A program made the position numbers and the translations under genes. The notes under the pieces were generated by a model that searched no databases, was not told the origin of the DNA, and saw only the letters and a list, made by a program, of their open reading frames with translations. From contig CAJMNH010000007.1 of the NCBI GenBank assembly GCA_905214725.1, positions 52,978 through 116,977 on the forward strand: a stretch of DNA of 64,000 bases. The letters run 5' to 3'. Shown one piece after another: positions 41,065 through 50,688 of this stretch. This stretch comes from an uncultured bacterium. Lineage in GTDB: Bacteria; Bacteroidota; Bacteroidia; Bacteroidales; Rikenellaceae. The number at the start of each line of letters is the position of its first letter. Within the stretch, counting starts at the first letter, position 1.

Positions 41065-41099
41065 ATCAAAGGCGGACTATTAATCCGCCTTCGATTGTT
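41061..41099 (-). terminator. Terminator of the mnmG operon
   Basis: AACAATCAAAGGCGGA (41061-41076) pairs with TCCGCCTTCGATTGTT (41084-41099) with a single mismatch. On the minus strand the stem is followed by the parS-like sequence rather than a T tract, so termination may be inefficient. Confidence 0.6.
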
Positions 41100-41125
41100 G
41101 ATTCGATTGTTGTTCGCGTTATTGC

Positions 41126-43009
41126 TTATCTGCCGAATTTTACCAGCAGCACATTTACATCGGCCGGTGAAACTCCCGGGATGCGTGACGCCTGTCCGAT
41201 GGTCGTCGGGCGAATGCGCGAGAGTTTCTGTCGCGCTTCGATCGTGAGCGACTGCATCGAATGATAGTCGAACTCGGACGGAATGGCGATATTTTCGAGG
41301 CGATGCAGTTTTTCGGCAATGAATTTTTCCCGCTGAATATATCCGTTGTACTTAATCTGAATTTCCGCTTCCTCTATCACTTCCGGCGTCATCGCTTTCT
41401 CTTCGATCAATCGGGCGAGTTCGGGCAGTGCCGCGGCCAGACTGCCGAAAGTAATTTCGTTGCGAAGCAGGATGTCGTAGAGCTTCCTTCCCTGTTTCAT
41501 CGGCTCCGATCCGACCGATTTCAGATAGTCGTCAATTTCGTCTGCACGGACGCTTGTGCGGCGGGTGAAGGAAATAAGCAATTCTACAAGCGATTTTTTT
41601 TCTTCGAAATTTCCGAAATCTTTTTCCGAAATCAATCCGATTTCATGCCCGAGCGGAGTCAACCGCAGATCGGCATTGTCCTGTCGGAGTAAAATCCGGT
41701 ATTCGGCGCGCGAAGTAAACATCCGGTAGGGTTCGTCGACCCCTTTGGTTACGAGATCGTCGATCAGCACGCCGATGTAGGCTTCGTCGCGTTGCAGAAC
41801 GATCGCGGACTCTCCCACTCGTTTGCGGTGGGCGTTGATGCCGGCCATCAACCCCTGCGCCGCCGCCTCTTCGTAGCCCGTCGTGCCGTTGACCTGTCCG
41901 GCGAAATAAAGTCCGTCGACCGTCTTCGTTTCGAGCGTGTGGCGCAGTTGGGTAGGCGGAAAATAGTCGTACTCGATGGCATAGCCCGGCCGGAAGATAT
42001 GGACGTCTTCCAATCCCCGAATCTGTCGCAATGCTTCGTACTGTACTTCCCACGGCAGCGACGACGAGAAGCCATTCAGGTAATACTCGTTCGTGCTATC
42101 TCCCTCTGGTTCAAGGAATAACTGGTGCTGTTCCTTGCCTGCGAAAGTCCGCAGCTTGTCCTCGATCGAGGGACAGTAGCGCGGGCCGATGCCGTGAATC
42201 GTGCCGTTGAAGAGCGGCGAGCGGTCGAAGCCCGTGCGCAGCGTGGCATGTACCTCGGGCGAGGTATAGACCAGAAAACAGGGTCTCTGATATTTAACAG
42301 GTTGAGTGTCAGTAGAAAACGAGAACTTTGCAGGATTTTCGTCCCCGTATTGCGGCTCCAGCGCTTCGAAATCGATCGTGCGTGCGTCGAGCCGCGCCGG
42401 CGTGCCGGTCTTCATGCGTCCCGTTTCGAATCCCATCGCAACGAGCGACTCGGTGATCCCTGTCGAAGCAGGGTCGCCGGCGCGCCCGCCCGGGGCATGG
42501 GCCTCGCCGCAGTGCATCAGTCCGTCGAGGAAAGTTCCGGCCGTGAGAATCACGGCCTGTGCCGTGAACGTAACGCCCATGCGTGTGCGTACGCCCGTCA
42601 CACGGGGGCGCTCCCCTACCGTGTCGAAGAGCAGTTCTACGGCCGTATCCTGCCAGATGTAGAGATTCTGCGTATTCTCCAGTTCGCGGCGCCATTCGGC
42701 CGAAAAGCGGCTTTTGTCGCACTGCGCGCGCGGGCTCCACATGGCCGCTCCCTTCGAGCGGTTGAGCATGCGGAACTGGAGGGTCGTGCGGTCGGTGATC
42801 CGTGCCGTACGGCCGCCCAAAGCGTCGATTTCGCGGACGATCTGCCCTTTGGCCACGCCGCCCACGGCGGGATTGCACGACATGTTGGCTAGTTTGGTCA
42901 TGTCCATCGTCAGCAACAGCGTGCGCGATCCCATACGCGCCGCCGCCGAAGCGGCTTCGCAGCCGGCGTGGCCGCCGCCGATGATCAGAATATCGTAGTC
43001 GAGCGTCAT
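41126..43009 (-). CDS. mnmG: tRNA uridine-5-carboxymethylaminomethyl modification enzyme MnmG (GidA)
   Basis: A 627-residue FAD enzyme that, with MnmE, modifies U34 in certain tRNAs. Marks are DILIIGGGHAGCEAASAAARMG (FAD-binding Rossmann), NPAVGGVAKGQIVREIDALGG, GTFLDGLMHCG, GPRYCPSIEDK, and the C-terminal SRAEYRILLRQDNADLRLTPLG and IPGVSPADVNVLLVKFGR. Length is normal. It ends a tight minus-strand run (TPR protein, EnvC-like, ybeY, unknown protein, mnmG); the previous gene stops 1 base before its start. In many bacteria gidA lies near the replication origin. Confidence 0.96.
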   Translation of the reverse strand: MTLDYDILIIGGGHAGCEAASAAARMGSRTLLLTMDMTKLANMSCNPAVGGVAKGQIVREIDALGGRTARITDRTTLQFRMLNRSKGAAMWSPRAQCDKSRFSAEWRRELENTQNLYIWQDTAVELLFDTVGERPRVTGVRTRMGVTFTAQAVILTAGTFLDGLMHCGEAHAPGGRAGDPASTGITESLVAMGFETGRMKTGTPARLDARTIDFEALEPQYGDENPAKFSFSTDTQPVKYQRPCFLVYTSPEVHATLRTGFDRSPLFNGTIHGIGPRYCPSIEDKLRTFAGKEQHQLFLEPEGDSTNEYYLNGFSSSLPWEVQYEALRQIRGLEDVHIFRPGYAIEYDYFPPTQLRHTLETKTVDGLYFAGQVNGTTGYEEAAAQGLMAGINAHRKRVGESAIVLQRDEAYIGVLIDDLVTKGVDEPYRMFTSRAEYRILLRQDNADLRLTPLGHEIGLISEKDFGNFEEKKSLVELLISFTRRTSVRADEIDDYLKSVGSEPMKQGRKLYDILLRNEITFGSLAAALPELARLIEEKAMTPEVIEEAEIQIKYNGYIQREKFIAEKLHRLENIAIPSEFDYHSMQSLTIEARQKLSRIRPTTIGQASRIPGVSPADVNVLLVKFGR

Positions 43010-43010
43010 G

Positions 43011-43784
43011 CTATTCGCTGGTTTTCAATTGATAAGGTGCTAATAGACGGTCAAAATCGATCGTGTCGACCGGAATCTCGTTACCGTTGGGTAGGTCGTT
43101 ACACTCCCAGACGAGCAGATCGAACCGGTCGACCGGTTCGCTGGCGGCCAGCAGGCGGAAGGTTGCATCGGAGCCGTGGAGTTCTCTGAGCACGGCAATA
43201 CGGCGCAGCGTATCGATCGTATAAAGATCGATCTCGTTGCGCTCCCCGTTCAGGGAGGTTGTCAGAAAGCGGTAGTGACCGGGTTCGGACAGCTCGAAGC
43301 CGTCGATCCGTGCAGGCCACGGACCGTCCATATACTGGTGTACGAAGAGCGAATCGGTGATGCTGATCGGGTAGGGATTCAACCCGTCGAAATAATAGCG
43401 TCCGCCGACCGAGCAGAGCGGCAGCCACATGGTCGGGCATCCGTGCAGATCGTGCCGTTTCAACGCTTCGGGTACCTTTTTCCGCAGGTGCCGCAAATTC
43501 GCTTCGAACGCGCTGCGGTTGTATTCGGAGTCGGGTGCGGCCACTCCGCAAAAGCGGCGGAAAGCTTTGCTGTTGCGGTCCGTTTCGACATAGACTTTGA
43601 GGATTGTTCGGAACCCGTCGCTTTCGACATGTTCGTCATCGAGAAAAAAGAGGGTGTCGTTCCGCATGAATGCACCGGCGGGGAGTCGCTGCCCTGTGTC
43701 CGCGGGCTGCGGAACACCCATGAGCCGACCCGTGTGAGCGACGGCCATTGCGAAGAACAGCAGGATGGCGGCGTTGCGGATCAT
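43011..43784 (-). CDS. Exported protein of unknown function
   Basis: A 257-residue protein with a signal peptide (MIRNAAILLFFAMAVAHTG). The mature part has LFFLDDEHVESDGFRTILKVYVETD and GRYYFDGLNPYPISITDSLFVHQYMDGPWPARIDGF; I do not recognise the family. ATG 43784 overlaps the stop of ybeY (ATGA), so the two are translationally coupled. The longer open frame upstream overlaps ybeY on the same strand in another frame and was rejected. Confidence 0.65.
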   Translation of the reverse strand: MIRNAAILLFFAMAVAHTGRLMGVPQPADTGQRLPAGAFMRNDTLFFLDDEHVESDGFRTILKVYVETDRNSKAFRRFCGVAAPDSEYNRSAFEANLRHLRKKVPEALKRHDLHGCPTMWLPLCSVGGRYYFDGLNPYPISITDSLFVHQYMDGPWPARIDGFELSEPGHYRFLTTSLNGERNEIDLYTIDTLRRIAVLRELHGSDATFRLLAASEPVDRFDLLVWECNDLPNGNEIPVDTIDFDRLLAPYQLKTSE

Positions 43785-44215
43785 GCCGTTTCCTCCCAGA
43801 ATTTGAGGTATTTGTCCTCCTTGCGGTGCATTGCGGCGTTGGCGCGCGGGGTCTTGTCCTTTTGTCCGCAGAGGTGCAGCAGACCGTGCACCACCACGCG
43901 GCGCATCTCCTGCAAGGGCGTGACGCCGTAGATGCGGGCGTTGTCGGTCACCGTCTCCACGTCGATGAAGATATCGCCGGCAACCGTGCGAGACCGCTTG
44001 CGATCGCTGTAATCGAAAGTGATGACGTCGGTGAAGTAGTCGTGTCCGAGGTACTGGCGGTTCATTTCGAGCAGCCGCGCCGCCGAACAGAAGATATAGT
44101 CGACCTCCGTAAGCGCATACCCCTCCTCTTCCGCCACGCGCCGCAGCCACGCTGCGGTGAGCCGCTTCTGCGGCAGCCGGTAAGCGCACTCGTCGTTATG
44201 GTATCGTACAGCCAT
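43781..44215 (-). CDS. ybeY: rRNA maturation endonuclease YbeY
   Basis: A 144-residue metal-dependent RNase used in 16S rRNA 3' processing and ribosome quality control. The core reads DVITFDYSD and VVHGLLHLCGQKDKTPRAN. The usual HGxLHLxGyDH has three histidine ligands; here the third position is Asp (HGLLHLCGQKD), a variant I associate with Bacteroidetes. It starts 20 bases after the EnvC-like gene and overlaps the next gene by four bases. The start ATG at 44215 gives the normal length. Confidence 0.92.
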   Translation of the reverse strand: MAVRYHNDECAYRLPQKRLTAAWLRRVAEEEGYALTEVDYIFCSAARLLEMNRQYLGHDYFTDVITFDYSDRKRSRTVAGDIFIDVETVTDNARIYGVTPLQEMRRVVVHGLLHLCGQKDKTPRANAAMHRKEDKYLKFWEETA

Positions 44216-44235
44216 TGTTGTACAAAATTTACGGG

Positions 44236-45366
44236 TTATTTGCGGAAGCAGTCCGAAGCCCGCATCTTTTTCCCTCCGGCAGGCGGATAGATGCCGAATA
44301 CGAGCCGGTATTCGGTTTTCATGGTTTGGAGGTCGACCGCGGGCCCGATGATGCCGATCGCGCCGTTTTTGGCTACCGTCTGCCCCTTGGCGACGCTCAC
44401 CGAGTTGAGATTGGCGTACGAGGTGATGTACTCGCCGTGGGCGATGTAGACGTCGTAGCGGTTGGTGATGCGGTTGCGTTTCACGTCCACCACCTTCCCT
44501 TCGTAGATCGAGGTGATGCGCGCTCCCTGCGGCCCCGTGATCTCGGCCATGTTCTCCCTGTACCTCTTCACTTTTCCGCCCGCCACGGGCAGATTCAGGT
44601 TCGACGTGCGGGCTGAAAACGAGGCGCCCGTCTTGTTGCCCTTGGTGAGTTTTTGCAGTTCGGCGATGGCCGTATCGAGCCGTTGCTCCTGCGACTCCTT
44701 CTCACGCAGGACGGCCTTTTCGCGCGCCGACATGCGCTGCAAACGCGCTTTGGCGTTGCGCTGGTCGCGCTCATACTGCGCCCGCTGGGCGTCGATCTTC
44801 CGGCGCGTGGAGTCGAGCGCCTGTTTCTGGGCTGCGAGCAGCGCCTGCTGCCGTCCGACCTCTTCGGCCGTCTCGGCAATTTCGTGCATCTTCGCTTCGC
44901 GCAGTTTTGCCACGCCGCGGATATTGGCGATGCGCCGCGCTACGTCGGCGAAATCCTTTGCGGCGAAGATATAGGTCAGATAGCTGTTTTGCTTGTAATT
45001 GCGATAGGCTTCGCGCACCATCGCCGCATATTCGGCGCGGTAGCGTTCCAGCCGGTTGCCGAGCGCTCCGGCCGTGCTGTCGCTTGCGGCGAGCTGTTCG
45101 GAGAGCAGGGATAACTGGCTTTCGGTTTCATCGAGCAGTTGCCGGCGCGACGCGATCTGGCGCGAAAGACGCTGTACGCTTTGCTGCTCCGAGTTTTTAC
45201 CCTTCTTGATCGAGGAGAGTTCCTGTTCGCCGCGAGCGATCTGCTTTTCGAGCGTTTCGATGGCGCGCTGTTTTTCGGCGATCTGCCGTTGCAGGTCGCC
45301 GCCTTGTCCCGCCGCCGGAACCGTCAGGCAGAGCAGGAAACCGAGAATCAGCGCGATCCGTGTCAT
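44236..45366 (-). CDS. EnvC-like murein hydrolase activator (degenerate M23 domain)
   Basis: A 376-residue exported protein (signal peptide MTRIALILGFLLCLTVPAAG). Residues about 25-240 are a long coiled coil (LQRQIAEKQRAIETLEKQIA ...), and about 260-376 an M23/LytM domain (ITSIYEGKVVDVKRNRITNRYDVYIAHGEYITSYANL ... AIGIIGP). The zinc-binding HxxxD and second His of active M23 enzymes are not apparent, as in E. coli EnvC, so it probably activates amidases rather than cutting peptidoglycan. ATG 45366 overlaps the stop of the TPR gene (ATGA). An open frame extends upstream and was rejected for the same reason. Confidence 0.85.
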   Translation of the reverse strand: MTRIALILGFLLCLTVPAAGQGGDLQRQIAEKQRAIETLEKQIARGEQELSSIKKGKNSEQQSVQRLSRQIASRRQLLDETESQLSLLSEQLAASDSTAGALGNRLERYRAEYAAMVREAYRNYKQNSYLTYIFAAKDFADVARRIANIRGVAKLREAKMHEIAETAEEVGRQQALLAAQKQALDSTRRKIDAQRAQYERDQRNAKARLQRMSAREKAVLREKESQEQRLDTAIAELQKLTKGNKTGASFSARTSNLNLPVAGGKVKRYRENMAEITGPQGARITSIYEGKVVDVKRNRITNRYDVYIAHGEYITSYANLNSVSVAKGQTVAKNGAIGIIGPAVDLQTMKTEYRLVFGIYPPAGGKKMRASDCFRK

Positions 45367-47177
45367 GGTTCGGCGAGTGTTTGCGGAGCCTCTTTCAGAC
45401 GGCGGATGCGTTCCACGATCGCATCGGGATCGTCGTAACCGCCTTCGAGCGCCTTCTTCCAATAGACTTCGGCCATGAACTTCTCGCCCAGCGCAGCCAG
45501 AATGTCGCCGTAGTGAAGTTGCAGGTCGGGACTCTTGCTGCGATCGAGCGACAAGGCCTGCTGCATCGTCTTTTTCGCCTCGTCGTAACGCCCCAGCCGG
45601 TAGAGCACCCATGCGTAGGTGTCCAGATAGGTCGGGTTGTTCTCTTCGAGCACGATGGCGCGCCCCGCCATGGCGAGCGCCCGTTCCAGATCGCGCCCTT
45701 CGAGCGAAAGGAAATAGGCGTAGTTGTTGAGTACCATCGCGTTGTCGTAGCGCAGGGCGAGTGAGCGGTCGTAGGCGTCGTAGCAGTTGCGCATGTAGCG
45801 TGCGGCGGGGCCTTTACGGCTTTCGTAAAGCGACGCTTTGGGATGTTTCGTCCCCGACTGTTTCCGCAGCGCCTGCTGCCCCATCAGGTGATAAGTCTCG
45901 CCGATAATGCCCCAGACGGCGCCTCGAAGCGAGTCGCTGCGGGTCAGTTTGAGCGAATTTTTATAGAATTTCAACGCCTCGTCGTAGCGCTTCGCATAGG
46001 CGAGCGTCTGACCTTTGCGCAGATAGAGATCGACGTTTTCGGGGAAGAGCTCCATCGCGCGATTGGTATAGCGCGCCACCGAGTCGGGGCGTTGCTTGTA
46101 ATTCTCGATGTCGATCACCATGTTGTAGTAATCGAGTCGGGGCGGATGGTCGTCGAGATGCGTCTTGTAGTAGGCCAGTGCGTCGTCCAACTGCCCCGAA
46201 GCGATCAGATGGTCGCCGTAGAGTTTTACCACGCGCGGATCGTGCGGGTATTTCATCGCCAGCGTCGTGGCCAGATCGTTGATTTGCAGGTAATAGGTGC
46301 TGTAAAAGTTCCGGTCGCCGGTGATCCGCTCGAAATAGCCGAGCTTGTCGTCGAGCGGCATTTCGTCGCTGGAGAAAAGCCGCCGCGTGTAATTGAGCGA
46401 CGTGGCGTAGTCGCGCCGTTCATTGTAGAATTCGCTGTAAGCGGCCAATACCGCAAGGTTCGTCGAGTCGATGCGGTACGCTTCGCCGAACTGCGCCAGC
46501 GCCAGCGAATCCTTCTTCTGGCGGGCGTACAGCTCGCCCAGCAGCAGGTGGTTTTCAACTTTGTAAGGAGCCGTTTCAAGCAGCGCCTGCGCTTCGGCTA
46601 CGGCGCGGTCGTACTGGCGGGTTCCCACCAGCAGCCGGCGTTTGAGTTCCGACAGAAAGTCGAGTTTTCCGAAGCGCACTTCCGCCGAATCGAGTACGGC
46701 GATGGCCGAGAAGGGCTGTCCCTCCTGATCGTAAAGCATTGCCAGTACGCGGTAAGAATCGGGATTTTGTGCGTCTGTTTCACGCAGGCGGTTGTAGGTG
46801 CGGATCGCCTCGCGGTAGCGGTCGTTGAGAATCTGCGCCTGTCCCAGCTGCAACAGATACCACTTGTCGGTCGTGTCGGTGCGGAACGCGCGTTCCGCGT
46901 AACGCAATGCGGTCGGAGCATCGTTATAGAGCAACAGTTCCGCCAGTTCGTACCACGCGGGACCGTAGGTCGAGTCGGCTGCGACGGAGCGTTCCAGCGA
47001 CTGCCGGGCAGCGGCGGTATCCCGTACGATGAAAGCCTGTTTGACCCCTTCCGTGAAGAGATAGAACCCTCTGAGCGAATCGGGCACCTGCGGCGTATGC
47101 GCGACCTGCGGGGTTTTCCGGGCGAAGGCGCCGCAGAAGACCGATGAGAGCAGGAGCAGGATGAGTGTTTTTCGCAT
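45363..47177 (-). CDS. Tetratricopeptide-repeat protein
   Basis: A 604-residue exported protein (signal MRKTLILLLLSSVFCGAFA) made almost wholly of TPR units. The TPR consensus is clear in YGPAWYELAELLLYNDAPTALRYAERAF, RYDEALKFYKNSLKLTR and NPTYLDTYAWVLYRLGRYDEAKKTMQQAL. Function unknown; such proteins scaffold cell-envelope or lipid-transport complexes. It overlaps the EnvC-like gene by four bases and lies 65 bases downstream of pheS, so it may be part of the same transcript. Confidence 0.85.
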   Translation of the reverse strand: MRKTLILLLLSSVFCGAFARKTPQVAHTPQVPDSLRGFYLFTEGVKQAFIVRDTAAARQSLERSVAADSTYGPAWYELAELLLYNDAPTALRYAERAFRTDTTDKWYLLQLGQAQILNDRYREAIRTYNRLRETDAQNPDSYRVLAMLYDQEGQPFSAIAVLDSAEVRFGKLDFLSELKRRLLVGTRQYDRAVAEAQALLETAPYKVENHLLLGELYARQKKDSLALAQFGEAYRIDSTNLAVLAAYSEFYNERRDYATSLNYTRRLFSSDEMPLDDKLGYFERITGDRNFYSTYYLQINDLATTLAMKYPHDPRVVKLYGDHLIASGQLDDALAYYKTHLDDHPPRLDYYNMVIDIENYKQRPDSVARYTNRAMELFPENVDLYLRKGQTLAYAKRYDEALKFYKNSLKLTRSDSLRGAVWGIIGETYHLMGQQALRKQSGTKHPKASLYESRKGPAARYMRNCYDAYDRSLALRYDNAMVLNNYAYFLSLEGRDLERALAMAGRAIVLEENNPTYLDTYAWVLYRLGRYDEAKKTMQQALSLDRSKSPDLQLHYGDILAALGEKFMAEVYWKKALEGGYDDPDAIVERIRRLKEAPQTLAEP

Positions 47178-47242
47178 CGTCGGGGGTGTTTACTCTGGTC
47201 AAACGTAAAAAGGGCGAAGGATCGTACGTCGGCCCTTTCGCC

Positions 47243-48271
47243 TTAGTCCAGCTCGGTGTCGAACTGGTGGAGGAACCGCACGTCGTTTTCGAAGTAAAGC
47301 CGCAAGTCGCCCACGCCGTATTTGAGCATGGCGATACGCTCGATGCCCATTCCGAAGGCGAATCCCGAGTACTTCTGCGCATCGATTCCGTTCGCGTCCA
47401 GTACGTTGGGATCGACCATGCCGCAGCCCAGAATTTCCAGCCATCCCGTGCCTTTGCAGACCGGACACCCTTTACCGCCGCAGAGGTTGCACGAAACGTC
47501 GACCTCGGCCGACGGTTCGGTAAAGGGAAAATACGACGGACGCATGCGGATGGCCGTCTGTTCGCCGAAAAGTTCCTTGGCGAAGAAGAGCAGCGACTGT
47601 TTCAAGTCGGCGAACGAGACGCCCTCGTCGATATAAAGGCCCTCGATCTGGTGGAAGATGCAGTGGGCGCGGTAGGAGATGGCCTCGTTGCGGAAGACGC
47701 GCCCGGGGCAGATGACGCGGATCGGCGGTTTCTGATGCTCCATCGTGCGCACTTGGATCGACGAGGTGTGTGTGCGCAGCAGGATATCGGGATTCTTCTC
47801 GATGAAGAAGGTGTCCTGCATGTCGCGCGCCGGATGTTCGGGCGGGAAGTTGAGCGCCGAGAAGACGTGCCAGTCGTCCTCGATCTCGGGGCCGTCGGCC
47901 ACCGTGTAGCCCAACCGCGAGAAGATGTCGACGATCTGGTTCTTCACCAGCGAAATCGGATGGCGCGACCCGAGCTGTTCGGCCGAACCCGGGCGGGTCA
48001 TGTCGCCGATCGCCGCCGCGCCGTCGGCCTCGGCGTTCTGCAGTTCGGCGCGCAGGGCGTTGATCCGCTCGGTGGCGGCCTGTTTGAGCGCGTTCAACCG
48101 CTGGCCCATTTCCCGCTTGAGTTCGGGAGCCACCGTCTTGAACTCCTCCATCAGCGCGTTCAGCTCTCCCTTTTTCCCCAATACCTTGATGCGAAACTCT
48201 TCGACTTCGGCCGCCGCCTTGGGGTGGAATTCCTCGACGCGACGCAGAAGTTTTTCGATTTTGCCAATCAT
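47243..48271 (-). CDS. pheS: Phenylalanyl-tRNA synthetase alpha subunit
   Basis: A 342-residue class II synthetase subunit. Marks are the N-terminal coiled coil, DDWHVFSALNFPPEHPARDMQDTFFI, LLRTHTSSIQVRTM (motif 2 region), FHQIEGLYIDEGVSFADLK, MRPSYFPFTEPSAEVD, a four-cysteine knuckle (CNLCGGKGCPVCKGTGW) and the terminal GFAFGMGIERIAMLKYG (motif 3). pheT is not adjacent. A -7-like TAACTTTG reads leftward at 48321-48328. The patatin gene diverges. It is transcribed towards the TPR gene. Confidence 0.96.
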   Translation of the reverse strand: MIGKIEKLLRRVEEFHPKAAAEVEEFRIKVLGKKGELNALMEEFKTVAPELKREMGQRLNALKQAATERINALRAELQNAEADGAAAIGDMTRPGSAEQLGSRHPISLVKNQIVDIFSRLGYTVADGPEIEDDWHVFSALNFPPEHPARDMQDTFFIEKNPDILLRTHTSSIQVRTMEHQKPPIRVICPGRVFRNEAISYRAHCIFHQIEGLYIDEGVSFADLKQSLLFFAKELFGEQTAIRMRPSYFPFTEPSAEVDVSCNLCGGKGCPVCKGTGWLEILGCGMVDPNVLDANGIDAQKYSGFAFGMGIERIAMLKYGVGDLRLYFENDVRFLHQFDTELD

Positions 48272-48343
48272 ATTTTGCGGTTTTATACTTTTTGCCTAAT
48301 TTTATACGCTATATAACGTGCAAAGTTATAAATTTTTTGAGAT

Positions 48344-50665
48344 ATGTTGCGCAAATCACTCGCTTTTATCGTCGTCACGCTCCTCCTCGCTTCGGGGGTG
48401 TCGGCCCAGAGTGTGGGGCTCGTACTGAGCGGCGGCGGTGCGAAAGGACTCTACCATATCGGGGTGATTCAGGCGCTCGAGGAGAACGGAATCCCGATCG
48501 ACTATGTCGCCGGCACTTCGATGGGATCGATCATCGCGGCGCTCTACGCGGCGGGCTATTCGCCGGAGGAGATGCGCGAGATCGTCGACTCCGGTCAGAT
48601 TCGGGATTGGGTTTCGGGGCGTATAGACGCGCGCTACGCCTCCTATTACCGTCAGATGCAGGATCAACCCTCGTTTCTTACGCTGCGGTTTAACCTGCGC
48701 GACGAAAAAACGCGTAACGACGCCAAGAGCAAGTCCCGATTGGTGCTGCCGAGCCACCTGATCTCCTCGACGCAGATCGATCTGGCGCTCGCCGAATTGC
48801 TGACGCCCGCCTCGACGGCGGCGGGCGGCGATTTCGACCGTCTGATGGTGCCTTTTCGCTGCGTGGCCAGCGACCTTGTGGCCCGTAAACCCTATGTGCT
48901 CAAAAACGGCGATTTGGGCGAGGCGGTGCGCGCGTCGATGGCCATTCCGCTGGCATTCAATCCGATCGAAAAGGATTCGATGCTACTCTATGACGGCGGG
49001 ATCTATGATAATTTTCCGTGGAAGCCGCTCGACGAGACGTTCCATCCCGACTACCTGATCGGCAGCAAATGCACTTCGGGGAACATCGAACCCAACGCCA
49101 AGAGCATCATGGATCAGGTCTGGATGCTTACGATGGAGAAGACCGACTACGACATGCCCGCCGGACGCAGCACGCTGATCGAACGGGCGGTCGACGTCTC
49201 GATGCTCGACTTTTCGCAGGCCGACGCCATCATCCAGTCGGGCTACGACGATACGATGGCGTTGATGGATTCGCTCAAACGCGCCGTGCCGCGCCGTGTA
49301 TCGCGGGGCGAGACGCTGCGCCGCCGCGCCGCTTTCCGTGAACGCTGTCCCGAACTGCTTTTCAACCGCTATGCCATCGACGGACTGAATTCCGCCCAGA
49401 CGACTTATGTGCGCGACAACATGCAGCTCGACCATCAGCATGACGGCGAACCGAAGATTCTTCCCTTCGAGCGGGTGAAGGACAAATACTTCTCGGTGCT
49501 GGCCGACGGCAATTTCTCTACCGAATACCCCTTTATGCGCTACGATCCGCAGTCGGGTTATTACGGCATTGATTTCCGGCTGACGACCAAACCCGACTAC
49601 AAGATACTCATCGGCGGTAACATCTCTTCGACGGCCTTCAACCAAGCTTATGTGGGATTCGAATACCACCGTATCCGCCACGCAGCGAACCGGTACTACA
49701 CGCACCTGTTCCTCGGTCCGGTTTCGTCGGCCGTCATGCTGGGCGGACGGACGGATTTCTTCCTTTGGCGGCCGCTGTTCGTCGATTATTCGTATAATTT
49801 CACGGCCCGCAACTACAAGAACGGGAATTTCGGCAACCTCACTTCGGTGACGAATACGCAGTCGATGAAATTCTTGGAGAATTTTCTCTCGTTCGGGTTC
49901 GGGTTTCCGGTTACCCACCGCAGCGCCTTCGTGCTGCGTTTCAATGCCGGACAGGAGCGCTATTATTACAGTCTCGACCGCGATTCCTACAAGGAGAATT
50001 ATTACGAGGATCTGAACCGGCTCAACTACATTTCGCCGAAAATCGAACTGCGCCGCAGTTCGCTCGACCGGGTGATTTTTCCGCATTTCGGGACGTCGCT
50101 TTCGCTTTCGGGCATCTACCTCTACGGCCGCGACCACTTTGCGCCGAGCCCTTATTCGCGCGACGAGATGCATCGGCGGAAGTCGAAGCAGGATGTTTCG
50201 TGGTGGGGCGCCCGCGTCTCGTGGAACCAATATTTCCGCATCTCGGACGTCAAATGGTTTTCGCTGGGCTACGGCGCCGAGGCGGTCGTAACGACGATGC
50301 CTTCGCTGAACAATGGCAAGGTGACGCACATGCTGATGCCGGCCTATCTGCCTACGCTCCATTCGCAGACGGTCTACATGCCCGAGTACCGCGCCAAGCG
50401 TTATGCTGCGGCGAGCGTGATGCCGACCTTCGATTTCAGCGACCGCTTCTTCCTGCGCACGGGTTTCTACGCGATGTTCGCCGAGCGTTTCACGCCGACC
50501 GCCGACCGCATGCGCTACATCGTCGACGCATCGCTGGTCTATCACACGGGCATCGGCCCGATCAGTCTTTCGCTGACGAAATACAACATCGAGAACTGGG
50601 ACAACCTCTTCCTGACCTTCAATTTCGGTTACGCGATGTTCCGCCCGCGTGGAATTCACTACTAA
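48344..50665 (+). CDS. Patatin-like phospholipase with outer-membrane beta-barrel
   Basis: A 773-residue exported protein (signal MLRKSLAFIVVTLLLASGVSA). The patatin domain (about 20-310) has GLVLSGGGAKGLYHIGVI (oxyanion loop), VAGTSMGSIIAAL with the catalytic serine, and YDGGIYDNFPW with the catalytic aspartate. A linker (about 320-420) and a C-terminal barrel-like region full of alternating aromatic strands and Arg/Tyr-rich loops follow, ending YAMFRPRGIHY. The layout matches Type V-d/PlpD-like and Bacteroidetes outer-membrane patatins. The lipase active site looks intact. It diverges from pheS and is followed 23 bases later by a HAD gene. Confidence 0.88.
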   Translation: MLRKSLAFIVVTLLLASGVSAQSVGLVLSGGGAKGLYHIGVIQALEENGIPIDYVAGTSMGSIIAALYAAGYSPEEMREIVDSGQIRDWVSGRIDARYASYYRQMQDQPSFLTLRFNLRDEKTRNDAKSKSRLVLPSHLISSTQIDLALAELLTPASTAAGGDFDRLMVPFRCVASDLVARKPYVLKNGDLGEAVRASMAIPLAFNPIEKDSMLLYDGGIYDNFPWKPLDETFHPDYLIGSKCTSGNIEPNAKSIMDQVWMLTMEKTDYDMPAGRSTLIERAVDVSMLDFSQADAIIQSGYDDTMALMDSLKRAVPRRVSRGETLRRRAAFRERCPELLFNRYAIDGLNSAQTTYVRDNMQLDHQHDGEPKILPFERVKDKYFSVLADGNFSTEYPFMRYDPQSGYYGIDFRLTTKPDYKILIGGNISSTAFNQAYVGFEYHRIRHAANRYYTHLFLGPVSSAVMLGGRTDFFLWRPLFVDYSYNFTARNYKNGNFGNLTSVTNTQSMKFLENFLSFGFGFPVTHRSAFVLRFNAGQERYYYSLDRDSYKENYYEDLNRLNYISPKIELRRSSLDRVIFPHFGTSLSLSGIYLYGRDHFAPSPYSRDEMHRRKSKQDVSWWGARVSWNQYFRISDVKWFSLGYGAEAVVTTMPSLNNGKVTHMLMPAYLPTLHSQTVYMPEYRAKRYAAASVMPTFDFSDRFFLRTGFYAMFAERFTPTADRMRYIVDASLVYHTGIGPISLSLTKYNIENWDNLFLTFNFGYAMFRPRGIHY

Positions 50666-50688
50666 TGATTTAAAGATTAAGTATTTAT

